64,000 nt of DNA from DATCRE01 sp964235605 (GCA_964235605.1 CAXSCR010000014.1:1-64000), one strand, 5' to 3'; counted from the first letter of the stretch, positions 42,074 through 53,123 are shown. Made by a program: numbers and translations. The notes: generated from the letters alone by a model not told the origin.

Positions 42074-43714
42074 TTATTTGGTATTCTGTTTTGCATCCCT
42101 AAATGCATGTTTAGCATAGTTAATTTGCCATGCATCCAATAGATTCTGATTGCCTTTCAGTCTTTTCAAAAAGTCATCATAATTACGATTCTCCTTTGGC
42201 GACCATGCTACTTCAGCCAATGCAAGTGCCCTCGGATATACCATATATTCGACATGATCACTAGTTGGCATATACTCTGTCCATACGTTAGCCTGGGTAC
42301 CCAAAATGTGTTTAGTCTGTTCTGAATTGAGCCCCGAAGGTAAAGGCTCGTAAGCGTATACTCTTTCAATAGGTACAAAGCCTCCAATAGCCAAAGGTTC
42401 AGATTTTGAAGTGGTATCTTGATAATAATCCAGATAAAGCCAGTCGTTTGGAGTCATTACCACATCGTGATTTTGTTTAGCGGCAGCAATACCACCTTCT
42501 TCACCACGCCAGCTCATAACAGCTGCATTGGCCGCTAAACCGCCTTCTAAAATTTCATCCCAGCCTATGATACTTTTGCCTTTACCGTTCAGATACTTTT
42601 CTATTCTTTGAATGAAGTAGCTTTGAAGTTCATGTTCATCCTTCAATTTTTCAACCTTCATTCGTTTTTGGCAAAGCGGACATTTTTCCCACATTGCTTT
42701 AGGACATTCATCGCCGCCAATGTGTATGTATTTACCAGGAAAGAGCGGAACCACTTCGTCCAGAACATCCTGCAGAAATTCAAAGGTTGTTTCCTTGCCA
42801 GCGCAAAAGACATCCTCAAAAACACCCCACGTTGTCGCTACTTCATAAGGCCCTCGGGTACAGCCCAGATGAGGATAGGCAGCCAATGCCGCTAAAGCAT
42901 GTCCAGGCATTTCAATTTCAGGTACGATGGTTACATAACGTTGCGCTGCGTAGGCAACAACCTCTTTAACTTCCTCCTGTGTATAAAATCCACCGTGACG
43001 TGTTCCATCAAACTGGTGGGGTTCATTGCGTGTTCTACTACTTGCACGTCCAATGATTGTTTCTTTACGAAACGCCGCCACCTCCTGCAGCTTCGGATAC
43101 TTCTTGATTTCTATTCTCCATCCTTGATCTTCAGTAAGGTGCCAATGAAAAGTGTTAAGTTTGTAATGAGACATTAAGTCAATATATTTTTTGATAAAAT
43201 CTATTGGGAAGAAGTGACGTGCAACATCAAGGTGTAAGCCGCGCCATACAAAGCGGGGTTGATCTGTAATATCAACGTAAGGCAATTCAATTTTCTCCGT
43301 CTGCGGATATAGCTGAAAAAAAGACTGTACTCCATAGAACAAGCCTGCGCCGTTACGCGCTATAATGTTTACCCCATCTTTACCAATGGAGAGTTTATAT
43401 CCTTCATCACCTAAAGCAGCATCGTCAGTTGTTGTGAGGATAACCTGGTCGTCGGTAGCAGTGGCAACTTCAGTTATTACCGTACTTATGTTCTTTGCTT
43501 TTAAAAACTCCTGCAGTAGCGACGCTATTTGTTTTTGCTCAGTCGATGTGGCAACAATAGTAACTTTACTATCCCATTCAATGGTACCATTACCCGCTTG
43601 AAGAGATACAGGTTTGGGAATAATATTAAAATCACTTACCTGCTTTTCTTTTGTTTTACAGGCAGATACAAGGGTCAGCAGAAAAATTAAAATCACATAG
43701 ATATTATTATTCAT
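42074..43714 (-). CDS. Beta-N-acetylhexosaminidase (GH20) lipoprotein
   Basis: 546 residues from the ATG at 43714. Lipoprotein signal with lipobox LVSACK. An N-terminal GH20b domain is followed by the catalytic barrel with WRGLHLDVARHFF, HWHLTEDQGWRIEIKKYP and HIGGDECPKAMW. The catalytic Asp-Glu pair is residues 335-336. WLYLDYYQ and WTEYMP complete the active site. It should remove terminal GlcNAc or GalNAc residues from oligosaccharides at the outer membrane or in the periplasm. Confidence 0.92.
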   Translation of the reverse strand: MNNNIYVILIFLLTLVSACKTKEKQVSDFNIIPKPVSLQAGNGTIEWDSKVTIVATSTEQKQIASLLQEFLKAKNISTVITEVATATDDQVILTTTDDAALGDEGYKLSIGKDGVNIIARNGAGLFYGVQSFFQLYPQTEKIELPYVDITDQPRFVWRGLHLDVARHFFPIDFIKKYIDLMSHYKLNTFHWHLTEDQGWRIEIKKYPKLQEVAAFRKETIIGRASSRTRNEPHQFDGTRHGGFYTQEEVKEVVAYAAQRYVTIVPEIEMPGHALAALAAYPHLGCTRGPYEVATTWGVFEDVFCAGKETTFEFLQDVLDEVVPLFPGKYIHIGGDECPKAMWEKCPLCQKRMKVEKLKDEHELQSYFIQRIEKYLNGKGKSIIGWDEILEGGLAANAAVMSWRGEEGGIAAAKQNHDVVMTPNDWLYLDYYQDTTSKSEPLAIGGFVPIERVYAYEPLPSGLNSEQTKHILGTQANVWTEYMPTSDHVEYMVYPRALALAEVAWSPKENRNYDDFLKRLKGNQNLLDAWQINYAKHAFRDAKQNTK

Positions 43715-43904
43715 AGCACAGGGTTGAAGGAATAAAGTATAATAATAGCTATGTTCAGACCAGCACACCAGAATTTTATGATAAAAATTAAAGGTGACGA
43801 TGATGGAATTGTATAAAGAATACAGTCACCTAAAAAGGTAATGATGCTAAAAATAAAAGTGGACGAAGCCCACAGCTCCATCCAATTTTATTATTCAGTT
43901 ATGT

Positions 43905-46900
43905 TTAGCGTAACAAAACCACGCCTCCGCGTTTTTCTTGTATTTTGCTATTCTCACTATTTTCTCCTTTGAACTTCGCGACCCATGTATAAGTTCCTGC
44001 AGGTAAAGTGGTACCTGAATTATTAAAAGTACCATTCCATCTAAAATTCAGGTCTGCAGATTGATAAACCATTTCTCCCCAACGGTTGAAAATGAATATC
44101 TGGAAATCTTCTTCAGAAACATGAAGGGAAAAGACATTGAATTCTATGTTGGCTGCTTTACCTGTAATGGGTCTAAATGCTGTTGGTGCATTAAGCACGG
44201 GTGTGCATTGTTTTCTAATCTCGGTTGCTGCTGTTCGCGGACAATCTGTAGAATTATCGATCAACATAACGCTATAGGTACCAAGAGATGTGGCCAAAAA
44301 TGTAGGCTGGCCTGCGAATGCAGTTTGTTCTACATTATCTAAGAACCATTGGTAATCGCTAAAATTCGAGCCGGGGGTTAATGCTACGCTTGCAGGTGGT
44401 TCTTGATCAGGGCATAAAAATGCTCTAACCGGCATATTGATGGGGATTAGCGTTGGCAATGATACGTTTCTTGAAAAAGTTGCAGTACAAGTTCCATCAG
44501 ATACTTCGACTTCATAGTCACCTTGCTTAGTATCGGTCCATGTGTCGACGTTTGAATTAGGAAGCGTATTACCATTAAACGACCATTCATAAGATGTTAC
44601 CTGGCGGTTAGGGTTTGCTGTTAAGGTGAATGGAGTACCAGAGCATAACGGAAGATCAATTGTGCCACTAAGTACACCTTGTGCAATTATATCAACTGGG
44701 AGGGGAGAACTGGCAACAGCCGGGCATGCTGTTATGGTGCTTGTAACTTCTACATAATAACTGCCAGATCCATACTGACTCACATCTATCATATTGTTAC
44801 TTGGTGGAAGTTGAGTATTTGTAGGAGTTGCTACTTTATACCAATCATAGAAATAACTTCCAGAAGGAGTGGCAGTAAGCACAACCGGGTTTACGCACGT
44901 ACTAGCAGTGATGTTTGGTGTGATATTATCGACGGTTACTCTTTGCGTAAGTGTACCTGGACAATCTGCACCTCCATTTGATGCTGTAAGGACCATATTC
45001 CATCCAACGGGATTTGAGTTGACAGTAACAGTAGGCGCATTAACTAGTAAGTCGGTAAGACTTCCTGCCTCAGAGAGAGACCAATCGAAACTGGTAGCTG
45101 CAGGCGAAGTTACTGCTGTTAAATTCCCATTACAAATATCAGATAAATCAAAAGAAACAGTAATTGTTGGATCCGGATTTAAAAGGAATGGTAATGAAGG
45201 ATTCGTACAGGACCCTGTCGTTACTTCGACAATGTAAGAGGTTCCACTAGGCAGTGCGATATTGTTTGGTAATCCGCTTGACAGTAAAGTACCAGCGTCA
45301 GCAACTAAGCCTGTTGAGACATCTACGATTCTGTAATCAATGGGCGTTGCGATTGCAGGTGTTGTTATTATGTTAATTTTTAAACTAGGATCGCAAAATC
45401 CATTTCTTGTAGGATTAACAGTAAATGCACTGGTACCATTTAACGACGTTACGACAGGTGTAGAACAAGTTGTAATTTCATCACGAACTGTAACCGTATA
45501 AGCACCTCCCGAAAGGCCAGTAATCAAAGTTGGTGTATTAAAAGGTACGGATGCTGAAGCTCCTCCAGGAGGAGTGACTGTATAAGTAAGGATATCTGTT
45601 GCAGGTGAAGGCGCCGTTACCGTTAGATTAATGGTTCCATCATTACTAGTACAGTTAGTTGGATCGGTAGGTAATGCTGTGAACACAGGAGATTGCTGAA
45701 CAAGATAGGTTACTGAATCACTTACTTTACATGCACTGTTGGTCGGTAAGGTAAAGACTACTTTATATTTGAATGTGCCCGGTACACTAAAATCAGCGGG
45801 TTGAGTAGAACCCGTGCCGCCAACAGCACTACCATTTAAGGTCCAACTATGTGTATTGAAATTAAGATTGGTATTTAAAATTTTACTTGCACCTGCCTGA
45901 GAGCAAACTAATGAATCAGGACCAAGATCTATAGGACGTGGAAGCGGGGAAATAACATTAATATTTCCATTTGTGGTACAACCACCCGGCCCAGTAACAG
46001 CAACAGCATAAGTACCAAGTTGGTTAACTGACAAAATTTTAGTAGTGTCGCCTGTTGTTGGCCATAGGTACGTTAACCCGCTCGTAGCAGTAGGATTAGC
46101 ATTCAACTGTACAGAGTAAGCGCAAAGCGGAACTGTGGCAGTGGGATCAGGAGGATAGGCAAATATCTGAACCACCTGTGGTGGTAAGCTCATTAAAAAT
46201 CCACAACGGTTCGATATGGTAAGAATAACATTATAGGTACCTGGAGCTGAATAAACATGTGATACTTGAGTAAGATTTATTCCCGATACAACTGTTCCGT
46301 CACCAAATGAATAACTAAGATTATCAATTACATCGGTACCACTACCTGTAAAAACGGTACTATCACCAAAACAAACACCACTAAAACTCAGACTCGGCCC
46401 ATTAAATGAATTGTTGGCAAATGATATAAAATTAGGTAGGCCAAGATTGCTATGCGCACCAGGAGATGCTGTGGTATTCAAGTTAAAACCATTAAGAGTA
46501 ATTGTTGATGCTAAAGTTGGGCTTGGATTCAAAGTTACCGTCGCTAGAAAATCACTTCCGTCAACAGCTACATAGATTTGTCCATCGGGTCCGCTTTGTA
46601 TGGCGCCTAATTTCCCGGCAACAGGTGTAACCAAAGGTGGCAATATCGGCATCAACAAAGTGTCAATAGCAAATTCAACCAGACTTGAATTAGGTGCGCC
46701 TGAAATTGTAGTTAATAGTTTGTTTCCAGAAAACTCAATACCATAAATTTGACCTGTTGCAATATTCGTATCAGCTACTCGGTAATTTGTAAGTATACCC
46801 GTTGCACTATCAAAGTCAAATAACTCAACGACGTTAGATGTCCCTGGATTTGATAAGGCAACAGCGAGAATGTTTTGATTTCCTAATTCCATATAACCCT

Positions 46901-49169
46901 GGCCTTCAGATCCTGTTATAGAAAAAGAATGATCTGATCCAATATTTGTTATTACCGGATTCCCTATACCCGTGGCCGTGATGGGATAAGCTCTGAACGC
47001 ATTGTTCCCGTATTCATGGGCAATTAACCAGCTACCATTGGATGTAATTCGCTCCGTACTGTTTGAAAAAAGTAGTTGGTTAAATTCAACGACCTGTCCA
47101 TTGGTACCTTTTTTTAGATCGAATAGAGAATAACTAAGATTAAAAGAAGAAGCAACATCAGTTGGTTGCGTGGAAAAAATATAGAACAACGTTTCATCAC
47201 CAGGAACAGGAATTATCACCGATGATTGTGTTGACTCTTCTCTACCGCCAAGTCCAGGTGGATTCGGCGCGGGTGTTATGTCTGTTTTTGTCCTATCAAA
47301 AATACTCTGACCATCTGTTGAGAATATAATTTGCCCGTTGTTGTCACCAATTACAGCGCTTCCTTCTTCCGTGTTTAAAGGCCCAGCAATGGCAACTGCC
47401 GGCCCATTAGAAGGAGGTGTTCTAAACAATGGATTAAAATCTATTCCCGCTCCTTCACCAAAATGCCATATGTTAGCGCGCATGTCTTGAATGCCGTACT
47501 CTTTAATGTTAACACTAGCGTAAGCTTCACAACCCGCGCCATCACCAACGATAAGGTAATAGACGCCTATTGAATCCGGACTTAAGGTTGTTGTTTGATT
47601 ACCTAATTGTCCCGCAGGCCCATACCACTCTGTAGTTACAGGTGTGCCGGTTACTTGCGCAGTTAATGTAAAGCACCCTGATGTACAGCCTGGAATATTG
47701 CGATCTTTTGGAAAGGGTAACTCGGCACTACACGCAGTTGTGTCTGAAACTAAATTGATTTGAAGATCAAATTGTTTAACAGTAACATCATGTGAAACAC
47801 TTGCAGAGTCACCATTTAAATAGGCAGTAACCTTGGCATTAAAAGTTCCTGCTGTAGTGTACGTGTGAACGGGATTCCATCCAGTACCAAATGAACCATC
47901 AGCAAAATCCCACACAAGGCTATCGGCGCCAAGCTCTACTGTAGGAAGGAAGGAAGCTGGTGAATTCGCGCAGGCTACAGGTGGAACAAAGTCTACTGTG
48001 ATCTTAATCGTATCTTTTGGAGCAAATGACGGAAACTGATGAGAATTAAAGTTAATAGAAGCTGCACCATTTGTGAATGCCTGGCGACGGTATCTAACCT
48101 TGCTGGCTATGCTATCCGTATCTAATATCCTTCCAACTAAAAATGTTCCTGGAGCTGATTCATAAATGTGATAAATGGTGCTATCAGGAGCCATCTGTAA
48201 ACCATAGCTTGATGTAATGCTATTCGTAAGAATAGATGTAGGAAGAAGGGTTGGATCGGTAAGATCATATTGCAGAAGATCAGGATTAACAGTAGGTGTT
48301 TGTCCACTTACAGAAACATACAGGTACCTATTATCTTTACTCCATTCCGTATCATATATATCTAGTGAGGCAGCAGCGCTTAAGTTTAAAGGAATTGTTT
48401 TATTTAGTGTAGATGCAGTTATCCCCGCATCGTCAAAAGTTATGAACTCAATGTTTCTGCCAGCTTCTTTTGGAGAAACGGAGATTAAATCTAGAGTAGG
48501 GTTGTAAGCAAAATTAGCTGCATTCCCAATGGAACCAAGCGGAAAAGAAGTTGGAACTCCAATACCTGTAGCAGTTATTGGTGTGACCCAAAATGTGTTT
48601 GAAGCACTCTCATGATTTACTAACCAAAAATCTTCACCATTCTTATGGGGAATAATTATCATTGCCTCAGATAATCCTGTAGGAAGGGTCGGAATGTTTT
48701 GGTTGATAAGCATAACCTGTCCTGTCGGAGGTGCAGGAGCATTGAGCCCTAAACTCATATCAACAATACTGTACTCTATTGTACCAGTGGCACTATTTGT
48801 AAAGATGTAATACGTGTTTGAAGCGCCAGGCGCTTTACAGATTGCAGCCGCTTGGTTTCGATCATTATCACCATTTAAACCAGTAGACATAGCCGAATGG
48901 TTAACATCATAAACGTTCTTGCCATCCGTATAAAAAAGCAAATTCCCTGTAACCGGGTCTGTCGCGACTGAACCACCACCTAGACCATAAAGTACAGCGG
49001 GCTTAGAAACAAGTACTGCATTGTAATTCGGACGATTAAACGCGATGCCACGAGGTTGATTACCAAAAAACCAATTACGTTGTGCGTTCTGAGCATGGGC
49101 TGAAAAAGCCACTGACAGCGTAATTACAAAAAAACAAAAATTTCGAAATTTATTGAAATGATGAAGCAT
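43905..49169 (-). CDS. Giant secreted PKD-domain protein with type IX (type B) sorting domain
   Basis: 1754 residues. A signal peptide covers about 1-26. An internal duplication occurs twice: a WD/propeller-like region beginning NWFFGNQPRGIAFN (about 31-400) and NIWHFGEGAGIDFN (about 565-970), each followed by a PKD domain (WDFADGSFGTGWNPVHTY; YSFGDGTVVSGINLTQVSHV). Further Ig-like repeats fill the rest. The last ~85 residues (FQIFIFNRWGEMVYQSADLN, then RWNGTFNNSGTTLPAGTYTW) are the gliding-motility-associated C-terminal domain that targets proteins through the type IX secretion system. It is divergent from a PorP/SprF gene, a frequent partner. Probably an adhesin or matrix protein. Confidence 0.9.
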   Translation of the reverse strand: MLHHFNKFRNFCFFVITLSVAFSAHAQNAQRNWFFGNQPRGIAFNRPNYNAVLVSKPAVLYGLGGGSVATDPVTGNLLFYTDGKNVYDVNHSAMSTGLNGDNDRNQAAAICKAPGASNTYYIFTNSATGTIEYSIVDMSLGLNAPAPPTGQVMLINQNIPTLPTGLSEAMIIIPHKNGEDFWLVNHESASNTFWVTPITATGIGVPTSFPLGSIGNAANFAYNPTLDLISVSPKEAGRNIEFITFDDAGITASTLNKTIPLNLSAAASLDIYDTEWSKDNRYLYVSVSGQTPTVNPDLLQYDLTDPTLLPTSILTNSITSSYGLQMAPDSTIYHIYESAPGTFLVGRILDTDSIASKVRYRRQAFTNGAASINFNSHQFPSFAPKDTIKITVDFVPPVACANSPASFLPTVELGADSLVWDFADGSFGTGWNPVHTYTTAGTFNAKVTAYLNGDSASVSHDVTVKQFDLQINLVSDTTACSAELPFPKDRNIPGCTSGCFTLTAQVTGTPVTTEWYGPAGQLGNQTTTLSPDSIGVYYLIVGDGAGCEAYASVNIKEYGIQDMRANIWHFGEGAGIDFNPLFRTPPSNGPAVAIAGPLNTEEGSAVIGDNNGQIIFSTDGQSIFDRTKTDITPAPNPPGLGGREESTQSSVIIPVPGDETLFYIFSTQPTDVASSFNLSYSLFDLKKGTNGQVVEFNQLLFSNSTERITSNGSWLIAHEYGNNAFRAYPITATGIGNPVITNIGSDHSFSITGSEGQGYMELGNQNILAVALSNPGTSNVVELFDFDSATGILTNYRVADTNIATGQIYGIEFSGNKLLTTISGAPNSSLVEFAIDTLLMPILPPLVTPVAGKLGAIQSGPDGQIYVAVDGSDFLATVTLNPSPTLASTITLNGFNLNTTASPGAHSNLGLPNFISFANNSFNGPSLSFSGVCFGDSTVFTGSGTDVIDNLSYSFGDGTVVSGINLTQVSHVYSAPGTYNVILTISNRCGFLMSLPPQVVQIFAYPPDPTATVPLCAYSVQLNANPTATSGLTYLWPTTGDTTKILSVNQLGTYAVAVTGPGGCTTNGNINVISPLPRPIDLGPDSLVCSQAGASKILNTNLNFNTHSWTLNGSAVGGTGSTQPADFSVPGTFKYKVVFTLPTNSACKVSDSVTYLVQQSPVFTALPTDPTNCTSNDGTINLTVTAPSPATDILTYTVTPPGGASASVPFNTPTLITGLSGGAYTVTVRDEITTCSTPVVTSLNGTSAFTVNPTRNGFCDPSLKINIITTPAIATPIDYRIVDVSTGLVADAGTLLSSGLPNNIALPSGTSYIVEVTTGSCTNPSLPFLLNPDPTITVSFDLSDICNGNLTAVTSPAATSFDWSLSEAGSLTDLLVNAPTVTVNSNPVGWNMVLTASNGGADCPGTLTQRVTVDNITPNITASTCVNPVVLTATPSGSYFYDWYKVATPTNTQLPPSNNMIDVSQYGSGSYYVEVTSTITACPAVASSPLPVDIIAQGVLSGTIDLPLCSGTPFTLTANPNRQVTSYEWSFNGNTLPNSNVDTWTDTKQGDYEVEVSDGTCTATFSRNVSLPTLIPINMPVRAFLCPDQEPPASVALTPGSNFSDYQWFLDNVEQTAFAGQPTFLATSLGTYSVMLIDNSTDCPRTAATEIRKQCTPVLNAPTAFRPITGKAANIEFNVFSLHVSEEDFQIFIFNRWGEMVYQSADLNFRWNGTFNNSGTTLPAGTYTWVAKFKGENSENSKIQEKRGGVVLLR

Positions 49170-49423
49170 CGTTATACCTTCTCGCTGTTAAACACTGATT
49201 TTAGATAGATTTCTTGGACAAATATTAAAACGCCCAAGTTTATTAAAAGTATACAATTTGAACTAAAAATAACGTTAAGAATCTTGTCACAGAAGCTAAC
49301 ATTAATGAACAGTCTCAAAATTAAAGTTTAATCTTATGAATTCAGTTTTCATAAATTTCATTTAATCTGTTAATTTGCCCGCTGAGGATGATATTAAATT
49401 GACGTATTTAACCCAATAACCTG

Positions 49424-50467
49424 ATGTACAGGATACTCCTGATAAGTTGTGTATTAATACTAGCATGTGAAGTAGCTGTAACTGCCCAGGATCCTCAATT
49501 CTCCCAGTTTTATGCTGCACCCTTATACTTAAATCCTGCGCTGGCTGGCTCAACAGGCCAAGCAAGGGCAGGCGTCAACTATAGAAATCAATGGCCTTCA
49601 ATTGATGCGAACTTTACTTCAACTTCTGCATTTTTTGACTATTTTATTGAAGATAAGAATAGTGGCATTGGTGCCATGCTTATGAGCGATCGAGAAGGAC
49701 TTGCGGGTCTTCGCTCAATCAGCCTTGCTTTGCAATATTCTTATGAGCTGAAAATTGATGAAAACTTAGGGTTTCGTCCCGGCTTCCAAGTAGCATTATT
49801 CAATAGAAATGTAAATTTTGAAAAACTTAAATTTGCTGATCAGTATAATTCTGCTACGAATGATTTTACGGGAGTAACGCAAGAAGACCTAAATAACCCT
49901 GCAAGCAGAACATTCCTTGATTTCTCTGCCGGTGGTGTCTTCTTCACTAAATCTGCCTGGATAGGTGGCGCGGTAAACCATCTTAATACGCCTAACCAAT
50001 CCATCATTGGCGAAGTGAGCAGGCTTCCTATGAAGGCTTCAATTCATGGCGGTTTTAAGTATTTCTTGAAACCTGGATCAGTGGTAGGTAAAGGTACCGG
50101 ACAGCGAAATGCGGAACGAAGTATTTCCCCAGCCCTTCAATACCGGCATCAAGGAAAATTTGATCAGATGGATGTTGGGTTATATTTCACTTTTGAACCT
50201 ATTGTATTGGGAACATGGTACAGAGGTATTCCATTTAAAAACGTCAATGGTTTTGTTAATAATGAATCCATTGTGCTTTTAATTGGCTTCACGCAATTAG
50301 GCGCCAAAGACGCCATCAATATTGGGTATAGTTATGACTACACAATTTCCAAACTTGGCCCTGGAAGCGGAGGAGCACACGAGTTTAGCCTTGTTTATAC
50401 TTGGCCGATGCGCAACCCACGTAAACCACCAAGAGATAAATTGATTATTCCTTGTCCTACTTTCTAG
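49424..50467 (+). CDS. PorP/SprF family type IX secretion membrane protein
   Basis: 347 residues. Signal peptide (LLISCVLILACEVAVTAQ), then DPQFSQFYAAPLYLNPALAG, the hallmark of the PorP/SprF family. A beta-barrel follows (GVNYRNQWPSI; KSAWIGGAVNHLNTPNQS; YSYDYTISKLGPGSGGAHEF). These outer-membrane proteins assist secretion or surface attachment of type B sorted proteins. The divergent CHU-type giant protein is the likely client, 254 bases away. Confidence 0.92.
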   Translation: MYRILLISCVLILACEVAVTAQDPQFSQFYAAPLYLNPALAGSTGQARAGVNYRNQWPSIDANFTSTSAFFDYFIEDKNSGIGAMLMSDREGLAGLRSISLALQYSYELKIDENLGFRPGFQVALFNRNVNFEKLKFADQYNSATNDFTGVTQEDLNNPASRTFLDFSAGGVFFTKSAWIGGAVNHLNTPNQSIIGEVSRLPMKASIHGGFKYFLKPGSVVGKGTGQRNAERSISPALQYRHQGKFDQMDVGLYFTFEPIVLGTWYRGIPFKNVNGFVNNESIVLLIGFTQLGAKDAINIGYSYDYTISKLGPGSGGAHEFSLVYTWPMRNPRKPPRDKLIIPCPTF

Positions 50468-50951
50468 CACATGAATTGGTGTTTTCAGTATTAATAGCGT
50501 GGGCTTGCCCTATAAGCCCACAAGTTCACTTCAGTCTTTCCAAATTTTATAAATCATTATCGCTCCAGACTTCAAGCTTCAGCCGTCTAGGATAATTATT
50601 ATTAAATAATTGGGAAAAAATGTGATCTAAGTTCCGTTTTTATCGTTTAATTTTGCTGGGATAAAAAACTAAACTGATGACTTTTATCTGACTTTAACCC
50701 GTTATAAGAAATTGAAAACATTGTTCACCATCGTATCAGCAGCACTAGCTGCTTATCACTCAACCAGAACTACTCAGTTCTTCGCATTGGCCTGCACGGT
50801 GACTAGGCGACCGCGACCATTACGCTTTGCGCGTATCTGATACTGTCAGCTACATAATTTGAAAAACAGCGTGATGTCAAGGACATTATCTGCGCATGCA
50901 TTTAGGCATGTTTTGTTTTCATTCATTATCTAACAACCACTACGAATAACA
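50468..50951. other. Intergenic region before the arginine operon
   Basis: 484 bases with no convincing gene. GCATGCATTTAGGCATG near 50893 is a short dyad and could be an operator for arginine control, but I cannot support a specific ArgR box. Confidence 0.35.
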
Positions 50952-51719
50952 TTGGAAAATAATAAAATCATTATCAGGCTTGCAACCCCTGATGACAACC
51001 ATTACGCTGAAACCATCACTACGGAGATGGAAGAATCAGCTAAGGCGCGTGGCACAGGTATCGCAAAGCGCTCCCCGGACTATATCGTTACTAAAATAGA
51101 GGAAGGCAAGGCTGTTATAGCTGTTACCGCTGAGGGTGTCTGGGTTGGCTTTTGTTACATTGAAGCTTGGGAACATGGAAAATATGTTGCGAACTCCGGT
51201 CTTATCGTAGCTCCCGCTTTTAGAAAAAGCGGTGTTGCCAAAGACATCAAGAGAAAAGTCTTCGAGCTTTCACGTGTCAAATATCCAGACGCGAAAATTT
51301 TTGGTTTGACTACAGGCCTTGCGGTAATGAAGATCAATTCTGATTTAGGGTATGAGCCCGTAACCTATTCTGAGCTTACTACAGATGAGGAATTCTGGAA
51401 GGGTTGTCGTAGTTGTGTAAACTATGAGATACTGAAGAGCAAGGATCGTAAGAATTGCATGTGCACGGCTATGCTATTTGATCCTGCGGAAGCAGAAGAA
51501 AAAAAGAAGGCCCTTACACAAACTGAGCCAGTAATGGCTACTGCCGACGACGACGATCAGCACCATATGAAAAGACGTGAGTTTGAGGGTAACGCTACAT
51601 TATTCGGGCGGTGGTTGCGTTTTAAACAATTTGTATTGTTACGTGGCTGGAGGAAAGACGGCGGTACAGATCAGTCTGAGAAGAAGAATTCCTTATTAAG
51701 CTTATTTTTCTTTTGGTAA
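50952..51719 (+). CDS. GNAT N-acetyltransferase, probable glutamate N-acetyltransferase of the arginine operon
   Basis: 255 residues from a TTG at 50952. The GNAT core lies at about 5-150: IIIRLATPDDNHYAETI, NSGLIVAPAFRKSGVAKDIK (acetyl-CoA loop region) and FGLTTGLAVMKINSDLGYEP. A Cys cluster follows (CRSCVNYE and KNCMCTAML), which could hold a metal. The C-terminal 60 residues are charged and variable. First gene of the arginine cluster; the cluster has no other argA or argJ, so it probably makes N-acetylglutamate. Specific activity inferred from context. Confidence 0.75.
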   Translation: MENNKIIIRLATPDDNHYAETITTEMEESAKARGTGIAKRSPDYIVTKIEEGKAVIAVTAEGVWVGFCYIEAWEHGKYVANSGLIVAPAFRKSGVAKDIKRKVFELSRVKYPDAKIFGLTTGLAVMKINSDLGYEPVTYSELTTDEEFWKGCRSCVNYEILKSKDRKNCMCTAMLFDPAEAEEKKKALTQTEPVMATADDDDQHHMKRREFEGNATLFGRWLRFKQFVLLRGWRKDGGTDQSEKKNSLLSLFFFW

Positions 51720-51801
51720 TCAATAAATCATAATTTAAAGATTTGGTATAGTGTAAATTGCGATCAATTTTGCACCGTTGAACTTTGGCCAAAATAATGA
51801 C

Positions 51802-53031
51802 ATGAAGAAAAAAGTTGTTTTAGCATTTAGTGGAGGATTAGATACTTCTTACTGCGTAAAGTATTTAGGAGAAGACCAGGGGTATGAGGTACATACTATA
51901 ACTGTTAATACCGGAGGCTTTGATGAAGCTGAAGTAAAGGCTATAGAAAAACGCGCCAAGGACCTTGGAGTTGCTTCACATACCACAGTTGATGAAACCA
52001 AAAATTACTACGAGAAAGTAATTCGTTATTTAATTTATGGTAATTCACTAAAGAATAATACGTACCCGCTAAGTGTTAGCGCCGAACGTATGTCACAGGC
52101 TTTAGCTGTTGCGAATTATGCAAAAGAATTAAAAGCAGATGCCGTAGCACATGGAAGTACAGGTGCAGGAAATGATCAAGTAAGATTTGATATGATCTTT
52201 CATGTACTTATTCCTAATGTAGAAATCATCACACCAATCCGTGATATGAAACTTTCCCGCGAAGCGGAAATCAATTACCTCAAAGGCAAAGGCGTACAAA
52301 TGAATTTTGATAAGGCCATGTACTCCGTTAACAAAGGAATTTGGGGTACATCGGTTGGCGGTAAAGAAACACTCAATTCATTAGGTATGTTGCCTGAAGA
52401 AGCTTTCCCTACACAGTTGGAAAAACAAGGAACAGAGAAAGTAACGTTATCTTTTAATAAAGGAGAACTAGTTAAAATAAACGATAAGAAATTTGATCAT
52501 CCTGCTGATGCTATTCAGTATTTACAAACTATAGCAGGCGCGTATGCGATAGGCCGCGATGTACACGTAGGAGATACCATTATTGGCATTAAAGGCCGCG
52601 TTGGGTTTGAGGCGGCAGCACCGATGTTAATTATAAAAGCACATCATGCGTTAGAAAAACATGTGCTCACCAAATGGCAGTTAAGTTGGAAAGATCAGCT
52701 TGCGCAATTCTATGGCAACTGGCTACATGAAGGTCAATATCTTGACCCTATCATGAGAGACATAGAAAGTTTTCTAACGAGCTCGCAAAAGAATGTAACA
52801 GGTGAAGTACATGTACAACTATATCCGTATAGATTTCAAATATTGGGAATTGAATCTAAATACGATTTGATGTCTTCTAAGTTTGGAAAATATGGTGAGG
52901 AGAATCTTGGCTGGTCAGGTGATGATGTTCGCGGCTTCTCGAAGATTTTTGGTAACCAAACCATGATCTATCACCAAGTTGCTTCACATAACGAAGAGCA
53001 GAAGGCAGAAAGCAAAAAGCAAAAAGTTTGA
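51802..53031 (+). CDS. argG: Argininosuccinate synthase
   Basis: 409 residues from the ATG at 51802 (an upstream TTG at 51778 is less likely). ATP-pyrophosphatase motif AFSGGLDTSYC at the N-terminus, then STGAGNDQVRFD and VGGKETLNS. Joins citrulline and aspartate using ATP. The last dozen residues (EEQKAESKKQKV) are encoded by AAAGCAAAAAGCAAAAAG-like repeats and are probably a recent extension of the C-terminus. Confidence 0.95.
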   Translation: MKKKVVLAFSGGLDTSYCVKYLGEDQGYEVHTITVNTGGFDEAEVKAIEKRAKDLGVASHTTVDETKNYYEKVIRYLIYGNSLKNNTYPLSVSAERMSQALAVANYAKELKADAVAHGSTGAGNDQVRFDMIFHVLIPNVEIITPIRDMKLSREAEINYLKGKGVQMNFDKAMYSVNKGIWGTSVGGKETLNSLGMLPEEAFPTQLEKQGTEKVTLSFNKGELVKINDKKFDHPADAIQYLQTIAGAYAIGRDVHVGDTIIGIKGRVGFEAAAPMLIIKAHHALEKHVLTKWQLSWKDQLAQFYGNWLHEGQYLDPIMRDIESFLTSSQKNVTGEVHVQLYPYRFQILGIESKYDLMSSKFGKYGEENLGWSGDDVRGFSKIFGNQTMIYHQVASHNEEQKAESKKQKV

Positions 53032-53123
53032 ACTTTTTCAATACTACAAAATACGTAATCATATAAACAGTATTCTATCTTTTGTGAATTGTGCTTTAAG
53101 CGTTTGCTTCGAGCTATTAAGCT

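Noticed and set aside
44061..45237. Plus-strand frames over the giant secreted protein
   Set aside because: Antisense shadows of PKD/Ig-like repeats and the sorting domain.
50690..50870. Possible RNA gene in the gap before the arginine operon
   Set aside because: Only short scattered pairings; no consistent cloverleaf, T-box or terminator structure.
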